Shown here: positions 8,436 through 16,546 of the stretch, in pieces
How the letters are laid out: each line of letters begins with the position of its first letter
How positions within the stretch are numbered: the first letter of the stretch is position 1
Source: JAJFFW01 sp038531315
GTDB taxonomy: Bacteria; Pseudomonadota; Alphaproteobacteria; Caulobacterales; Parvularculaceae
Assembly: GCA_038531315.1 (NCBI GenBank)
Contig: JBCBBT010000002.1
Coordinates: 70,792 to 134,791 of the forward strand
Length of the DNA: 64,000 nt
Direction of reading: 5' to 3'
Made by a program: the position numbers and the translations under genes
The notes under the pieces: generated by a model
Database searches by the model: none
What the model saw: the letters and a program-made list of their open reading frames with translations, nothing else
Told to the model about the DNA's origin: nothing

Positions 8436-9821
8436 ATGAAACTTCTCAAACTTGCAAGTCTGTCCCTTTGCGCGGGCGCAGCGGCTTTAGTCGCCGATTT
8501 TTCGGGCGTTGAAATTTATGCCTCGGCTCAGGCTCAGGAACTGACGCTTGATCAGGTGTTGCGTGCTGTTCGCGAAGAACGACGCGAAGTCAGCGCTGAA
8601 AACCGCGAACGCGAAGCCCGCTTCCGCCGCGAACGCAATAGTCAGCAGGCGGAACTCAATCGCGTCCGCCAGCAGGTTCTGGCCGCGGCCGCAGAGTCTG
8701 ATCGTCTTGAGGCGCTTCAAGAAGCCAATGATGAGCGGATCGCAGAGCTTGACGCTGAACTGGCTGAGAAAAACGGTCAGTTCCAGGAGCTTTTCGGCGC
8801 CGCACGGTCCGCCGCGAGCGATCTGAAAGCCCAGATTGAGCGCTCGCAGATTTCTGCGCAGTACCCCGGTCGCGGCGATGCGCTTGCCGAGCTTGCCCAG
8901 ACAGAACAGTTGCCGTCTGAAGAGCAACTCGTTTTCCTTTGGGAAACGATGATCCAGCAAATCGCCGAGCAGGGCAAAGTCGTCCAGTTCAACGCGGATG
9001 TGACGCAGGCGGACGGAACCGCGGCGACACAGGAAATCGTTCGCATCGGCCCGTTCGTGTCGTTCGATAAGGGCGGTGATTTCCTTGTCTATAAGTCTGA
9101 CCAGAACCGGCTTGAGTTTCTGGCGCGCCAGCCTGACAGTCGAGCAACCGGCGCTGCGCGCAGCGTCGCCAATGCGGCCGGTAATGATGGTTTTGTCAAA
9201 GGCGTCATCGACCCGTCGCTCGGCACCTTGTTGAGCCTGATCGTCAAGTCGCCAAGCTTGCCCGAGCGTGTCGATCAGGGCGGTTTCGTCGGCTATGCGA
9301 TCCTCGTTCTCGCCGGCATCGGTGTTGTATTTGGTATTTTCAAGTGGATCACGTTGATGATGACAGGCGGCGCAGTGGCCGGTCAGGTGCGCAAGAAACG
9401 CGCATCGAAAGGCAACCCGCTTGGTCGCGTCATGCTTGCCTACGAGAACACGCAATCGGCGGACGTCGAAACCGTGGCGCTCAAGCTTGACGACGCCATT
9501 CTTAAAGAGGTTCCGAAACTTGAAGGCGGCCTCAATATGATCAAGGTGCTCGCCGCCGTCGCCCCGCTGATGGGTCTGCTCGGTACGGTTATCGGTATGA
9601 TCCAGACCTTCCAGGCGATCACACTGTTCGGCACCGGCGACCCGCAGATCATGGCCGGCGGTATTTCGCAAGCGCTTGTGACCACTGTTCTCGGTCTGGT
9701 GGCGGCTATCCCGCTTCTCTTCCTCCACGCTTTTGCGAGCGGCGCATCCAAGCGCGTCACGCAAATCCTGGAAGAGCAAGCCGCTGGTATCGTCGCAGAA
9801 CACGCCGAGGGTCGCTCTTAG
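8436..9821 (+). CDS. TtpC-like MotA/TolQ/ExbB proton channel family protein
   Basis: A 461-residue protein with a signal peptide ending near AQAQ-EL (residue 35), a charged coiled-coil periplasmic domain (residues 40-130, very rich in Arg and Glu), a linker domain, and a C-terminal MotA/TolQ/ExbB domain from about residue 280 with three membrane segments (GFVGYAILVLAGIGVVFGIF; LAAVAPLMGLLGTVIGMI; ALVTTVLGLVAAIPLLFLHA). This architecture is that of TtpC, the extra component of TonB2 systems, which is needed together with ExbB/ExbD for energy transfer to TonB-dependent receptors. An AAGGA ribosome binding site precedes the ATG. It is followed 31 bp later by the shorter canonical ExbB. Confidence 0.9.
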   Translation: MKLLKLASLSLCAGAAALVADFSGVEIYASAQAQELTLDQVLRAVREERREVSAENREREARFRRERNSQQAELNRVRQQVLAAAAESDRLEALQEANDERIAELDAELAEKNGQFQELFGAARSAASDLKAQIERSQISAQYPGRGDALAELAQTEQLPSEEQLVFLWETMIQQIAEQGKVVQFNADVTQADGTAATQEIVRIGPFVSFDKGGDFLVYKSDQNRLEFLARQPDSRATGAARSVANAAGNDGFVKGVIDPSLGTLLSLIVKSPSLPERVDQGGFVGYAILVLAGIGVVFGIFKWITLMMTGGAVAGQVRKKRASKGNPLGRVMLAYENTQSADVETVALKLDDAILKEVPKLEGGLNMIKVLAAVAPLMGLLGTVIGMIQTFQAITLFGTGDPQIMAGGISQALVTTVLGLVAAIPLLFLHAFASGASKRVTQILEEQAAGIVAEHAEGRS

Positions 9822-9852
9822 GAGCGGCTTTCCGGAAAAGGAGCCTCCAAGA

Positions 9853-10383
9853 ATGGAGTATCTCAATCCAGCGATCGCCTATGACGCCCTTTTCGACTTT
9901 CTGAAAAAGGGCGGACCCATCCTGGTCCTGATCATGGGCGTGACGTTTTTCATGTGGGCGCTCATTATCGAACGCGTCATTTATTGGCTGACGGCGCATG
10001 CCGGCGTCGCAGGGCGCGCCAAGAGAGCCTGGAAAGCGCGCAACGACCACAAATCCTGGTATGCGCACGCGATCCGCGAGAAGCTGATCTCGGAAACACG
10101 GCAGGAAGCGGAGCGCAATAACGGTTTGATTCGCGTTCTTGTCGCCGTGACGCCGCTTTTGGGTTTGCTTGGCACGGTGACGGGCATGACTGAAGTGTTC
10201 GACGTTATGGCGGTGACCGGGTCTTCCAACGCTCGCCTTATGGCCGGCGGCATTTCGAAAGCAACCATTCCGACAATGGCCGGTCTGGTTGCCTCTTTGT
10301 CGGGGCTGATTTTCATCAACGCCTTCGACAGCAATGTGAAGAAAGCAACAAACAAGATCGCAGACGATCTTTTGATTGAGTAG
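9853..10383 (+). CDS. exbB: ExbB-type MotA/TolQ/ExbB proton channel protein
   Basis: A 176-residue inner-membrane protein; the start at 9853 (MEYLNPAIAYDALFDFLKKG) has an AAGGAG ribosome binding site. The segments ILVLIMGVTFFMWALIIERV, RVLVAVTPLLGLLGTVTGMT and IPTMAGLVASLSGLIFINAF are the three membrane helices, including the TPLLGLLGTVTGM channel motif. With ExbD it forms the proton-driven motor that energises TonB. It is short compared with E. coli ExbB (244 residues), as usual for the second ExbB of TtpC systems. It lies 11 bp upstream of the first ExbD. Confidence 0.93.
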   Translation: MEYLNPAIAYDALFDFLKKGGPILVLIMGVTFFMWALIIERVIYWLTAHAGVAGRAKRAWKARNDHKSWYAHAIREKLISETRQEAERNNGLIRVLVAVTPLLGLLGTVTGMTEVFDVMAVTGSSNARLMAGGISKATIPTMAGLVASLSGLIFINAFDSNVKKATNKIADDLLIE

Positions 10384-10394
10384 GGACTGACGAC

Positions 10395-10814
10395 ATGCGC
10401 AGAAGAGGCACCCATCAGGGCGAAGCCGGCGACGTCAACGTCACGCCGCTACTTGATATCGTCTTCATCATGCTGATCTTTTTCATCGTGACAGCGACGT
10501 TTATCCGCGAGCAGGGACTTGATGTCCGCACGCCGGAAGACTCTGAAACTGATGATCAGTCTATCCCGCCGCCCGCACTCCTGCTGGCGATCCGCGATGA
10601 CGGCTTCGTTTTGGTGAACGGCGTCCGCGTCATTGATCCATTGTCGGTCAAGCCGGTGGTTGAAGAGTTTATGGCCCGCGAACCGCGCGGCGTCGTCCTC
10701 GTCAGCGCAGCGCCGGAGTCGGAATCGGGCGTCGCCGTCACCGTGATGGATCAGGCAAAGCAGGGCAAGGCGTCGACGGTGTCGCTTGCGCTGCAAAAAG
10801 AAGAAACGTCGTAG
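10395..10814 (+). CDS. exbD: ExbD biopolymer transporter (first copy)
   Basis: A 139-residue single-pass inner-membrane protein. The N-terminus GDVNVTPLLDIVFIMLIFF contains the membrane helix with the essential Asp that carries the proton (LLDIVF, Asp at about residue 23). The periplasmic part (residues 45-139) is the usual ExbD/TolR domain. It pairs with ExbB at the core of the TonB motor. It is clearly related to the second copy downstream but has a different periplasmic domain, so the two may form a heteromeric dimer or serve as alternatives. Confidence 0.92.
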   Translation: MRRRGTHQGEAGDVNVTPLLDIVFIMLIFFIVTATFIREQGLDVRTPEDSETDDQSIPPPALLLAIRDDGFVLVNGVRVIDPLSVKPVVEEFMAREPRGVVLVSAAPESESGVAVTVMDQAKQGKASTVSLALQKEETS

Positions 10815-10824
10815 GCGCTCGGGT

Positions 10825-10847
10825 GGTCCGCCGCAGCGGATCGGACC
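10825..10847 (+). promoter_or_regulatory. Intercistronic hairpin between the two exbD genes
   Basis: GGTCCG and CGGACC form a 6-bp outer stem, with CCG/CGG inside, in the 75-bp gap between the two exbD genes. No T-run follows. It may stabilise the upstream mRNA or lower expression of the downstream genes; this is inferred from position only. Confidence 0.45.
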
Positions 10848-10889
10848 GATCGTCACGCTGACGAAATTGTTGAAAGCGGAATAATCGTT

Positions 10890-11294
10890 ATGGCGCGCAG
10901 AAATTTTACTCAGGATGAAAGCGATGAAGACGTCAACGTAACGCCTTTGCTCGATATTGTTTTCATTATGCTGATCTTTTTCATCGTCACGTCGACCTTC
11001 GTGAAGGAGCCGGGTGTTGAGATCACTCGGCCTGAAGCGCAGACCGGCACCGAGCGCCGCTTAGCGTCCATTCTTGTTGCGATCACGGAAACCGATGAAA
11101 TCTGGATCAATAAGGATCAGGTGGAACTCAACGAAGTGCGCATTATTGTCGAAGAACTGTTGCGTGAAAATCCAAAAGGAACGGCTGTCGTTCAGGCCGA
11201 CTCGCGCGCCAAGGCGCGCTATCTGGTCGAGGTCGTCGAGCAAATCCGACAGGCCGGCGTGTCCGATGTGGCCGTCTCGACCGACGACGCCTAG
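10890..11294 (+). CDS. exbD: ExbD biopolymer transporter (second copy)
   Basis: A 134-residue ExbD/TolR-family protein with the N-terminal helix DVNVTPLLDIVFIMLIFF carrying the proton-relay Asp, then a periplasmic domain. The membrane helix is nearly identical to that of the first copy, which indicates duplication with selection for the same ExbB partner, while the periplasmic parts diverge (here GVEITRPEAQTGTERRLASI). It ends 12 bp before the GTG start of tonB. Confidence 0.92.
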   Translation: MARRNFTQDESDEDVNVTPLLDIVFIMLIFFIVTSTFVKEPGVEITRPEAQTGTERRLASILVAITETDEIWINKDQVELNEVRIIVEELLRENPKGTAVVQADSRAKARYLVEVVEQIRQAGVSDVAVSTDDA

Positions 11295-11306
11295 GGAGAA
11301 ACGATC

Positions 11307-11906
11307 GTGGGATCTCTAATACGCTTTATTTTCGGGCTGCCGGGTGCGGCTATCGTGACGACGGCGCTATTCTTGTTTATGGGTGCGGTCACCAGCCAGG
11401 ACGCCGAACTTAACGACGCGGAAGACTCTGTTAAGATCGATGTAACGGCGAAACTTCAGGACACTGACGTATCGAACGCCAATAAGGAGTTTAAGCGCCC
11501 GACGCTCGATACGCCGCCGCCGCCGCCGCCTGCGGTCACCGACCCGTCGAACCGGCCGGCGCTAGACGGGGTTCGTGCTGCGATCCCCGAGATCAACGTC
11601 GACCTTAATATCGGGACGGGCTTTAACCCTGACCGCGATGCGCAGCCGCTGGTTCGTATCGAGCCGCAATATCCCGAACGGTGCCAGTCGCGGGCCGGAT
11701 CTCTGGAAATTGTCCGCATCCGGTTCGATGTGACGCCGGAAGGGCAAACAGCGAATATCGAGGTTGTCGATTCGACGAACAGCTGTCTCAACAGGGCGGC
11801 GATCCGCGCGGCGCAGCGCTGGAAATACCAGCCGAAAATTGTCGACAATACTGCTGAATGGCGTCGCGGCGTTGAAACACAATTCACTTTCCGTCTGGAG
11901 GGTTAA
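11307..11906 (+). CDS. tonB: TonB energy transducer
   Basis: A 199-residue protein starting with GTG (AGGGAGA ribosome binding site). An N-terminal membrane anchor (LPGAAIVTTALFLFMGAV) is followed by a short proline stretch (TPPPPPPAV, about residue 70) and a C-terminal TonB domain with PLVRIEPQYPERC, VRIRFDVTPEGQTANIEV and AIRAAQRWKYQPK, the family signature that contacts TonB boxes of outer-membrane receptors. The proline-rich spacer is far shorter than in E. coli TonB, as in TonB2-type proteins. Two cysteines (ERC and NSC) in the receptor-binding domain may form a disulfide. Confidence 0.93.
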   Translation: MGSLIRFIFGLPGAAIVTTALFLFMGAVTSQDAELNDAEDSVKIDVTAKLQDTDVSNANKEFKRPTLDTPPPPPPAVTDPSNRPALDGVRAAIPEINVDLNIGTGFNPDRDAQPLVRIEPQYPERCQSRAGSLEIVRIRFDVTPEGQTANIEVVDSTNSCLNRAAIRAAQRWKYQPKIVDNTAEWRRGVETQFTFRLEG

Positions 11907-12013
11907 ACGAGCGGGGCGGACTTTCGCGGACCCTTCCGCAAGGGCCGCCCGGTGAGATGAGACAAGAAAAACGAGAGCAATCGGTTTTGTTGGGTTTTGA
12001 GGCGCACGGACAT

Positions 12014-13699
12014 ATGATCAAGCACGGTAAAAAATTCTCGGCGCGCTGCGTTTCTGCACTTGCATGCGGTCTCGCCTTTAGCGGCGCTTTGGCGATCGTC
12101 AGCGCAACGCCGGCGGCGGCGCAGGACAACGAAGAAGAAAGCAGCGGCAACACGCGGCGGTCGGCGACGCTTGATCCGGCTGTCGGCCGGGTTGTTGCGC
12201 CGATTTTCGAAAATGAAATTGCAAACGAGGAGTGGGACGGCTGTATCACGAAGCTGAACCAGCTGATCGCGCAACGCGGCTCGCGCTTTAAACCGTACGA
12301 CACGGCGATCGTTAATCAGCTGCTTGGCCAGTGTCAGGCGGGCAAGGAAGATTTTCGCGGCGCCCTGCGCTCGTTCCAGAAGGCGGTCGACTCGGGCGGG
12401 TTGCCGCCTGAACAGGTCGGGGGCCTGCGCTATGTGATTGCGCAGCTTTATTTCCAACTTGAAGACTACAATGCTGCGATCCGCAGCCTGCAACAGTGGA
12501 TCAACAGCGGCGGCACCCCTGACGCCAACGCTTATTATCTTCTCGCCGCTGCTTACACGCAGATTTCACCGCCGAACTTCCGCGCTGCGACCTCGCCCGC
12601 CGAACAGGCTGTGCGATTGCGGGAAACGCCCAAGAAGGCCGATTTCGATTTGTTGAACCTGATCTACTCAGAAACCAACCAATCGACAAAGCGCGCGGCG
12701 CTCCTCGAGCGCATGATCAATCTGTTTCCGGGCGAAGCCGGTTACTGGCGTCAGCTTTCTGGTCTCTACAATCAGTTGAAGCGCGACAAAGAAGCCTTTT
12801 CTGTTCTCGAAGTCGCCTATCGCGCAGGGTTGCTCGACAAGGAAAGCGAAATCCTGACGCTTGTTCAGTATTACTCGTTCTTCGACAATCCATTCCGCGG
12901 CGCGAAGATGCTTGAGCGGGAAATGAACGCGAATGTCGTCAAGCGCAATGTGAAGAATCTGAAGCTCCTTTCTCAGCTATGGAGCCAGTCGCGTGAGCAC
13001 AAACGCGCCATCCCCGTGCTTGAGGAGGCCGCCCGTCTTTCTGATGATGGTGAACTTTTCTATCGTCTGGGGCAGGTGCTGCTTGCGGATGAACAATACG
13101 CGAAATCCGAACAGGCGCTTGCCAGTGCGCGCCGCAAGGGCGGGCTGACCCAGCGTCAGTTGGCCGACTCTTGGATGTTGACGGGGACAGCGCGTTTCAG
13201 CCGCGCCGGACCTGGCGACCGGGCTCAACGCAATCGCGCGCGCACCGCATTTCAAAATGCGACACGCTACTCGACGACTGCCTCGAAAGCGCGCGATTGG
13301 GTGACCTATATCAACGCCATCAACAGCACCGAGGACGCGCAGGACAGGCTTGCATGCGATCAGGCCCGCGAAGAACGCGAAGCCGATATCGAACGCCTGA
13401 CGTCGCAGCAACGTGTTTGCGATCTGCGTAGCGACGAAAGCGAAGATTGTCTGCAAGTGGCTGAACGGCTGCGCATTGCGCAGACCGAAGAACCGGACGC
13501 TTGTAAGAAAATTGCCAAACCGTCCACGAGCGCCGCCGACAGTGATGACGAGGGCGCAGAAGGCGGCGTCAATACAGAAACGCCGGACAATGTCGACGGC
13601 GCAGCGCCGGCGGCGCCCGACGCGGCCCCCGCAGAAGGCGAGGCCGAAGAGGGCGCAACGGTCAAGCCCGAAAGCCCCTCAGGCGGCGCCGAACAATAG
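12014..13699 (+). CDS. Exported tetratricopeptide-repeat protein of the TonB operon
   Basis: A 561-residue exported protein. The start at 12014 gives a signal peptide (MIKHGKKFSARC..., cleavage near AAAQ-DN); an upstream in-frame ATG at 11957 adds 19 residues without a signal. The middle (residues about 70-450) consists of helical TPR-like repeats, for example AEQAVRLRE, FSVLEVAYRAGLL and YRLGQVLLADEQYAKSEQAL. The last 70 residues are low-complexity and acidic (AAPAAPDAAPAEGEAEEG) with paired cysteines before them. TPR proteins commonly close TtpC-type TonB operons; a scaffolding role in the periplasm is inferred. The terminator at 13751 ends the operon. Confidence 0.82.
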   Translation: MIKHGKKFSARCVSALACGLAFSGALAIVSATPAAAQDNEEESSGNTRRSATLDPAVGRVVAPIFENEIANEEWDGCITKLNQLIAQRGSRFKPYDTAIVNQLLGQCQAGKEDFRGALRSFQKAVDSGGLPPEQVGGLRYVIAQLYFQLEDYNAAIRSLQQWINSGGTPDANAYYLLAAAYTQISPPNFRAATSPAEQAVRLRETPKKADFDLLNLIYSETNQSTKRAALLERMINLFPGEAGYWRQLSGLYNQLKRDKEAFSVLEVAYRAGLLDKESEILTLVQYYSFFDNPFRGAKMLEREMNANVVKRNVKNLKLLSQLWSQSREHKRAIPVLEEAARLSDDGELFYRLGQVLLADEQYAKSEQALASARRKGGLTQRQLADSWMLTGTARFSRAGPGDRAQRNRARTAFQNATRYSTTASKARDWVTYINAINSTEDAQDRLACDQAREEREADIERLTSQQRVCDLRSDESEDCLQVAERLRIAQTEEPDACKKIAKPSTSAADSDDEGAEGGVNTETPDNVDGAAPAAPDAAPAEGEAEEGATVKPESPSGGAEQ

Positions 13700-13750
13700 T
13701 TGAGCGCTGGCGTCTTGCCGGAAAGCGGGAAACGATACCAATCAAAGAAA

Positions 13751-13779
13751 AAAGCGGCTCAATGCGAGCCGCTTTTTTT
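13751..13779 (+). terminator. Intrinsic terminator of the TonB operon
   Basis: AAAGCGGCTC-AATGC-GAGCCGCTTT, a 10-bp perfect stem with a 5-nt loop running into seven T. It lies 52 bp after the TPR gene stop. Confidence 0.93.
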
Positions 13780-13874
13780 GATCATGCAATCCTGTTCTTG
13801 ATGCTGTATGGCCCGTTGATGTCAGGCCGCCGCATTTCGTCGCGCGAGCGTTTCGAGGATGCTGTGATGGGGAA

Positions 13875-14075
13875 CTATTCGAGTACGAACGTTACCTTCA
13901 GGACGACGCGATATTCCTTGATTTTGCCGTTATCGAGAATAACGGACTGATCCTTGACCCAGCAACCCTCGACGTTTTTCAGGGTTTTGTTGGCCCGCTC
14001 GATGCCATCTTCAATCGCATCCTGGAAACCTTTTTTGGATCCTGAAATGATTTCTGTAACGCGTGCGACTGCCAT
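13875..14075 (-). CDS. Dodecin (flavin-binding)
   Basis: A 66-residue dodecin: MAVARVTEIISGSKKGFQDA, then AIEDGIERANKTLKNVEGCW and the C-terminal YRVVLKVTFVLE strand. Dodecins form hollow dodecamers that store or buffer riboflavin, FMN or lumichrome in the cytoplasm; the Trp in VEGCWVKDQ matches the aromatic residue that stacks on the flavin. The start at 14075 has an excellent GGAGGAG ribosome binding site; the frame is also open upstream through a TTG. The gene sits behind a perfect 23-bp palindrome (14093-14115) and downstream of a dehydrogenase and the flavoprotein genes etfA and etfB, which fits a flavin theme. Confidence 0.93.
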   Translation of the reverse strand: MAVARVTEIISGSKKGFQDAIEDGIERANKTLKNVEGCWVKDQSVILDNGKIKEYRVVLKVTFVLE

Positions 14076-14092
14076 TTTTTTCTCCTCCAAGC

Positions 14093-14115
14093 GTTCAGAC
14101 GACCGTCGTCTGAAC
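14093..14115. promoter_or_regulatory. Perfect palindrome upstream of dodecin (operator or leader hairpin)
   Basis: GTTCAGACGA-CCG-TCGTCTGAAC: two perfect 10-bp arms with a 3-bp spacer, 18 bp upstream of the dodecin ATG and just before its ribosome binding site. The position fits a repressor operator covering the promoter start, or an RNA hairpin next to the Shine-Dalgarno. No T-run follows on either strand. Confidence 0.75.
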
Positions 14116-14140
14116 CGAGTGTCTAGACTAACACAAGATC

Positions 14141-14161
14141 GCCCGCTCTATGCAAGCGGGC
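14141..14161. promoter_or_regulatory. Hairpin between the dehydrogenase and dodecin genes
   Basis: GCCCGCT-CTATGCA-AGCGGGC, a 7-bp GC-rich perfect stem in the 127-bp gap between the dehydrogenase stop and the dodecin start. It lacks a T-run on the minus strand, so it would be at best a weak terminator for the etf operon or an mRNA-stabilising 3' hairpin. Confidence 0.5.
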
Positions 14162-14202
14162 GCTTTGGGCTCGGTAGCCTGACGAAATAGTAAGAAGGGC
14201 GA

Positions 14203-15096
14203 TTAGCGCGTCGGTTGCGGCGGCTCGACAGCGTAGTCGTAAAAACCGCGACCGGTCTTGCGGCCAAGCCAACCAGCTTCGACATATTTGACGAGCAGCG
14301 GACACGGACGATATTTGGTGTCGGCAAGCCCCTCATAGAGCACTTGCATGATCGATAAACAAATATCGAGACCGATGAAATCCGCAAGCTGGAGCGGGCC
14401 CATGGGATGGTTGGCGCCAAGCTTTAAACCGGTGTCGATGGCCTCGACCGTGCCGACCCCCTCGTAAAGCGTGTAAATCGCTTCATTGATCATGGGCATC
14501 AGAACGCGGTTGACGATGAAAGCGGGAAAATCCTCCGACACCGTCATGATCTTGCCGAGGTCAGAGACGAGATCTTTTGTGGTCTGAAAGGTCTCCTTGC
14601 TGGTTGCTATGCCCCGGATCACTTCAACCAGCTTCATCACCGGAGCCGGGTTCATGAAGTGCAGACCGATGAATTTTTCCGGGCGGTCGCTCGCTGCGGC
14701 GAGCGCCGTGATGGAAATCGACGAGGTGTTTGTGGCGAGGATCGTCTTGTCGCCGAGCGCGGGCGTCAGGGCGCGAAAAATCTCCGTCTTGACGTCCTGT
14801 TTTTCCGTCGCCGCCTCAACAATGAGATCGCAATCGCCGAGCGCCAGAAGCTCATTTTCCAGAGAAAGACGGGCAAGGGAAGCGGCGACAGCGCCATCAT
14901 CGATTGCGCCGCGCGCGCTTTGCCTGTTCAAATTCTTCTCGATGACCGTGCGCGCCGCCGTCAGACGATCCGGATCGATGTCATTGAGCAGAACGTCGTA
15001 GCCGCCCAGCGCAAACACATGGGCGATCCCGCCGCCCATCTGGCCCGCGCCGACTATGCCGATTTTTTGCACCGACGCCACATTGCCTGTGGGCAT
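14203..15096 (-). CDS. 3-hydroxybutyryl-CoA / 3-hydroxyacyl-CoA dehydrogenase
   Basis: A 297-residue NAD-dependent dehydrogenase that oxidises 3-hydroxyacyl-CoA in fatty-acid or butyrate/PHB metabolism. The start at 15096 has a GGAGG ribosome binding site. The Rossmann fold opens with IGIVGAGQMGGGIAHVFALG (GxGxxG); ATNTSSISITALA, FIGLHFMNPAPVMKLVEVI (catalytic His) and FPAFIVNRVLMPMINEA follow, and the C-terminal domain ends with KTGRGFYDY. Length and motifs match the stand-alone PaaH/Hbd type rather than the fused FadB type. It lies downstream of etfB, etfA and a DUF4112 gene on the same strand; acyl-CoA dehydrogenases pass their electrons to that ETF pair. Confidence 0.94.
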   Translation of the reverse strand: MPTGNVASVQKIGIVGAGQMGGGIAHVFALGGYDVLLNDIDPDRLTAARTVIEKNLNRQSARGAIDDGAVAASLARLSLENELLALGDCDLIVEAATEKQDVKTEIFRALTPALGDKTILATNTSSISITALAAASDRPEKFIGLHFMNPAPVMKLVEVIRGIATSKETFQTTKDLVSDLGKIMTVSEDFPAFIVNRVLMPMINEAIYTLYEGVGTVEAIDTGLKLGANHPMGPLQLADFIGLDICLSIMQVLYEGLADTKYRPCPLLVKYVEAGWLGRKTGRGFYDYAVEPPQPTR

Positions 15097-15188
15097 GGCC
15101 CGCCTCCTCGCACGAGTGAACAGGAAGCATTCTAAACGGGTTTTTCGCGGCGCAGCAAATGCGCGTTGCAATCCTGCGGGACGACAAC

Positions 15189-15605
15189 TTAGCGGGCGCG
15201 CTTTGCGGCGAGATAAGCGTGCAACAGGCGTGCGTTCCGCGCATTCGCCCTGAAGGTGAAATCAAACAAGTCGCCGAGGACCGGCACGGCGCCGATGACC
15301 ATGTCGAAGATCACATTGGCGATCATCTGGACGATCAGGCCGAGACTGGCGCCCGCCCGCGCGGCAAGTACGATCAAATAGAGCGACATGATCGCTGTCG
15401 CGGCGTCGCCGATGCCGGGAATGAGGCCGATCAGGCCGTCGATCCCGAAGCGAAAGCCGAAGAGGCTGAATTGCGTATCGAGAAGACGCGCGAGCCGATC
15501 TATCCGGTCAATCAGCGCGTCATCTTCAATGCCGGCGTCGTAGACGGCGCGCTCGGCCTCACGATAGCGATCGTCTGTATCGCGATGAGGGCGCGAGCGT
15601 GCCAT
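15189..15605 (-). CDS. DUF4112 membrane protein
   Basis: A 138-residue protein of the DUF4112 family: a cytoplasmic N-terminus with RIDRLARLLDTQFSLFGFRF, then the glycine-rich hydrophobic part GLIGLIPGIGDAATAIMSLY and a second hydrophobic segment (LIVQMIANVIFDMVIGAVP) ending in LGDLFDFTFRANARNARLLH. The family is widespread and uncharacterised. It begins 6 bp after the etfA stop, so it is very probably cotranscribed with etfBA. Confidence 0.88.
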   Translation of the reverse strand: MARSRPHRDTDDRYREAERAVYDAGIEDDALIDRIDRLARLLDTQFSLFGFRFGIDGLIGLIPGIGDAATAIMSLYLIVLAARAGASLGLIVQMIANVIFDMVIGAVPVLGDLFDFTFRANARNARLLHAYLAAKRAR

Positions 15606-15611
15606 GAAGGG

Positions 15612-16544
15612 CTAGCCAAGCGCTTCAGTCAGCTCTGGCACCGCGGTGAAAAGGTCCGCAACAAGCCCGTAATCGGCGACCTGAAAGATTGGCGCTTCCT
15701 CGTCCTTGTTGATGGCCACGATAATCTTTGAGTCTTTCATCCCGGCGAGATGCTGGATCGCCCCGGAAATGCCGATGGCGACGTAAAGTTCAGGCGCCAC
15801 AACCTTGCCGGTCTGGCCGACCTGATAATCATTCGGCACATAGCCGGCGTCGACCGCGGCGCGCGACGCGCCAACGGCGGCCCCGAGCATATCGGCGAGC
15901 GGCAGGATCACTTCCTCGAACTTGTCGCTGGAGCCGAGAGCGCGGCCGCCGGAAACGACGATCTTTGCGCCGGTCAGCTCCGGTCGGTCCGACTTGGTCA
16001 ATTCTTCACCGATAAATGTCGACAAGCCCTGGTCGGCGGCCGCGCTTACGGCTTCAACGCTCGCCGATCCGCCATCGCCGGCCGCCGCGAAGGATGTGGG
16101 CCGCACGGTGATGACTTTCTTGGCGTCAGTGGATTTCACCGTTTGCATGGCGTTGCCGGCGTAAATCGGCCGCACAAATGTGTCCGGCGCTTCAACGCTG
16201 ACAATCTCGGTGATTTGCATCACGTCGAGCAGCGCCGCAACGCGCGGCATGACGTTTTTACCGGTCGTATTCGCCGCTTTCAGGATCGCATCGTAATCGC
16301 CCGCGACCGAAACGATGAGCGCCGCAAGATTTTCCGCAAGCCGATTTTCATAAAGGGCATCGTCCGCATGCAACACTTTGCGTATGCCGGCGATCTTGGC
16401 GGCCGCCTCTGCGGCGTCGCCCGCGCCGGCGCCGGCCACCAGAATATCAATGTCGCCGCCTATGGCGCTCGCGGCGCTGACGACTTTGTGGGTTGATTCA
16501 TCAAGAGACGTTCCGTGAACGTCCGCAATAACGAGAACAGCCAT
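15612..16544 (-). CDS. etfA: Electron transfer flavoprotein subunit alpha
   Basis: A 310-residue ETF alpha subunit. With EtfB it carries electrons from acyl-CoA and other dehydrogenases to ETF-ubiquinone oxidoreductase. The N-terminal domain starts MAVLVIADVHG; the C-terminal FAD domain contains GRALGSSDKFEEVILPLADM, GASRAAVDAGYVPNDYQVGQ and the hallmark GISGAIQHLAGMKDSKIIVA with NKDEEAPIFQVADYGLVAD. Length is normal. It starts 2 bp after the etfB stop, a tight operon. Confidence 0.97.
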   Translation of the reverse strand: MAVLVIADVHGTSLDESTHKVVSAASAIGGDIDILVAGAGAGDAAEAAAKIAGIRKVLHADDALYENRLAENLAALIVSVAGDYDAILKAANTTGKNVMPRVAALLDVMQITEIVSVEAPDTFVRPIYAGNAMQTVKSTDAKKVITVRPTSFAAAGDGGSASVEAVSAAADQGLSTFIGEELTKSDRPELTGAKIVVSGGRALGSSDKFEEVILPLADMLGAAVGASRAAVDAGYVPNDYQVGQTGKVVAPELYVAIGISGAIQHLAGMKDSKIIVAINKDEEAPIFQVADYGLVADLFTAVPELTEALG

Positions 16545-16546
16545 GA

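Noticed and set aside
8487..9866. A 459-codon open frame opposite the TtpC-like gene
   Set aside because: The plus-strand frame encodes a recognised protein with signal peptide and channel motifs; the minus frame is a GC-driven shadow.
13762..13950. Short plus-strand frame downstream of the TonB operon terminator
   Set aside because: It runs through the terminator and the antisense of dodecin, and has no ribosome binding site.
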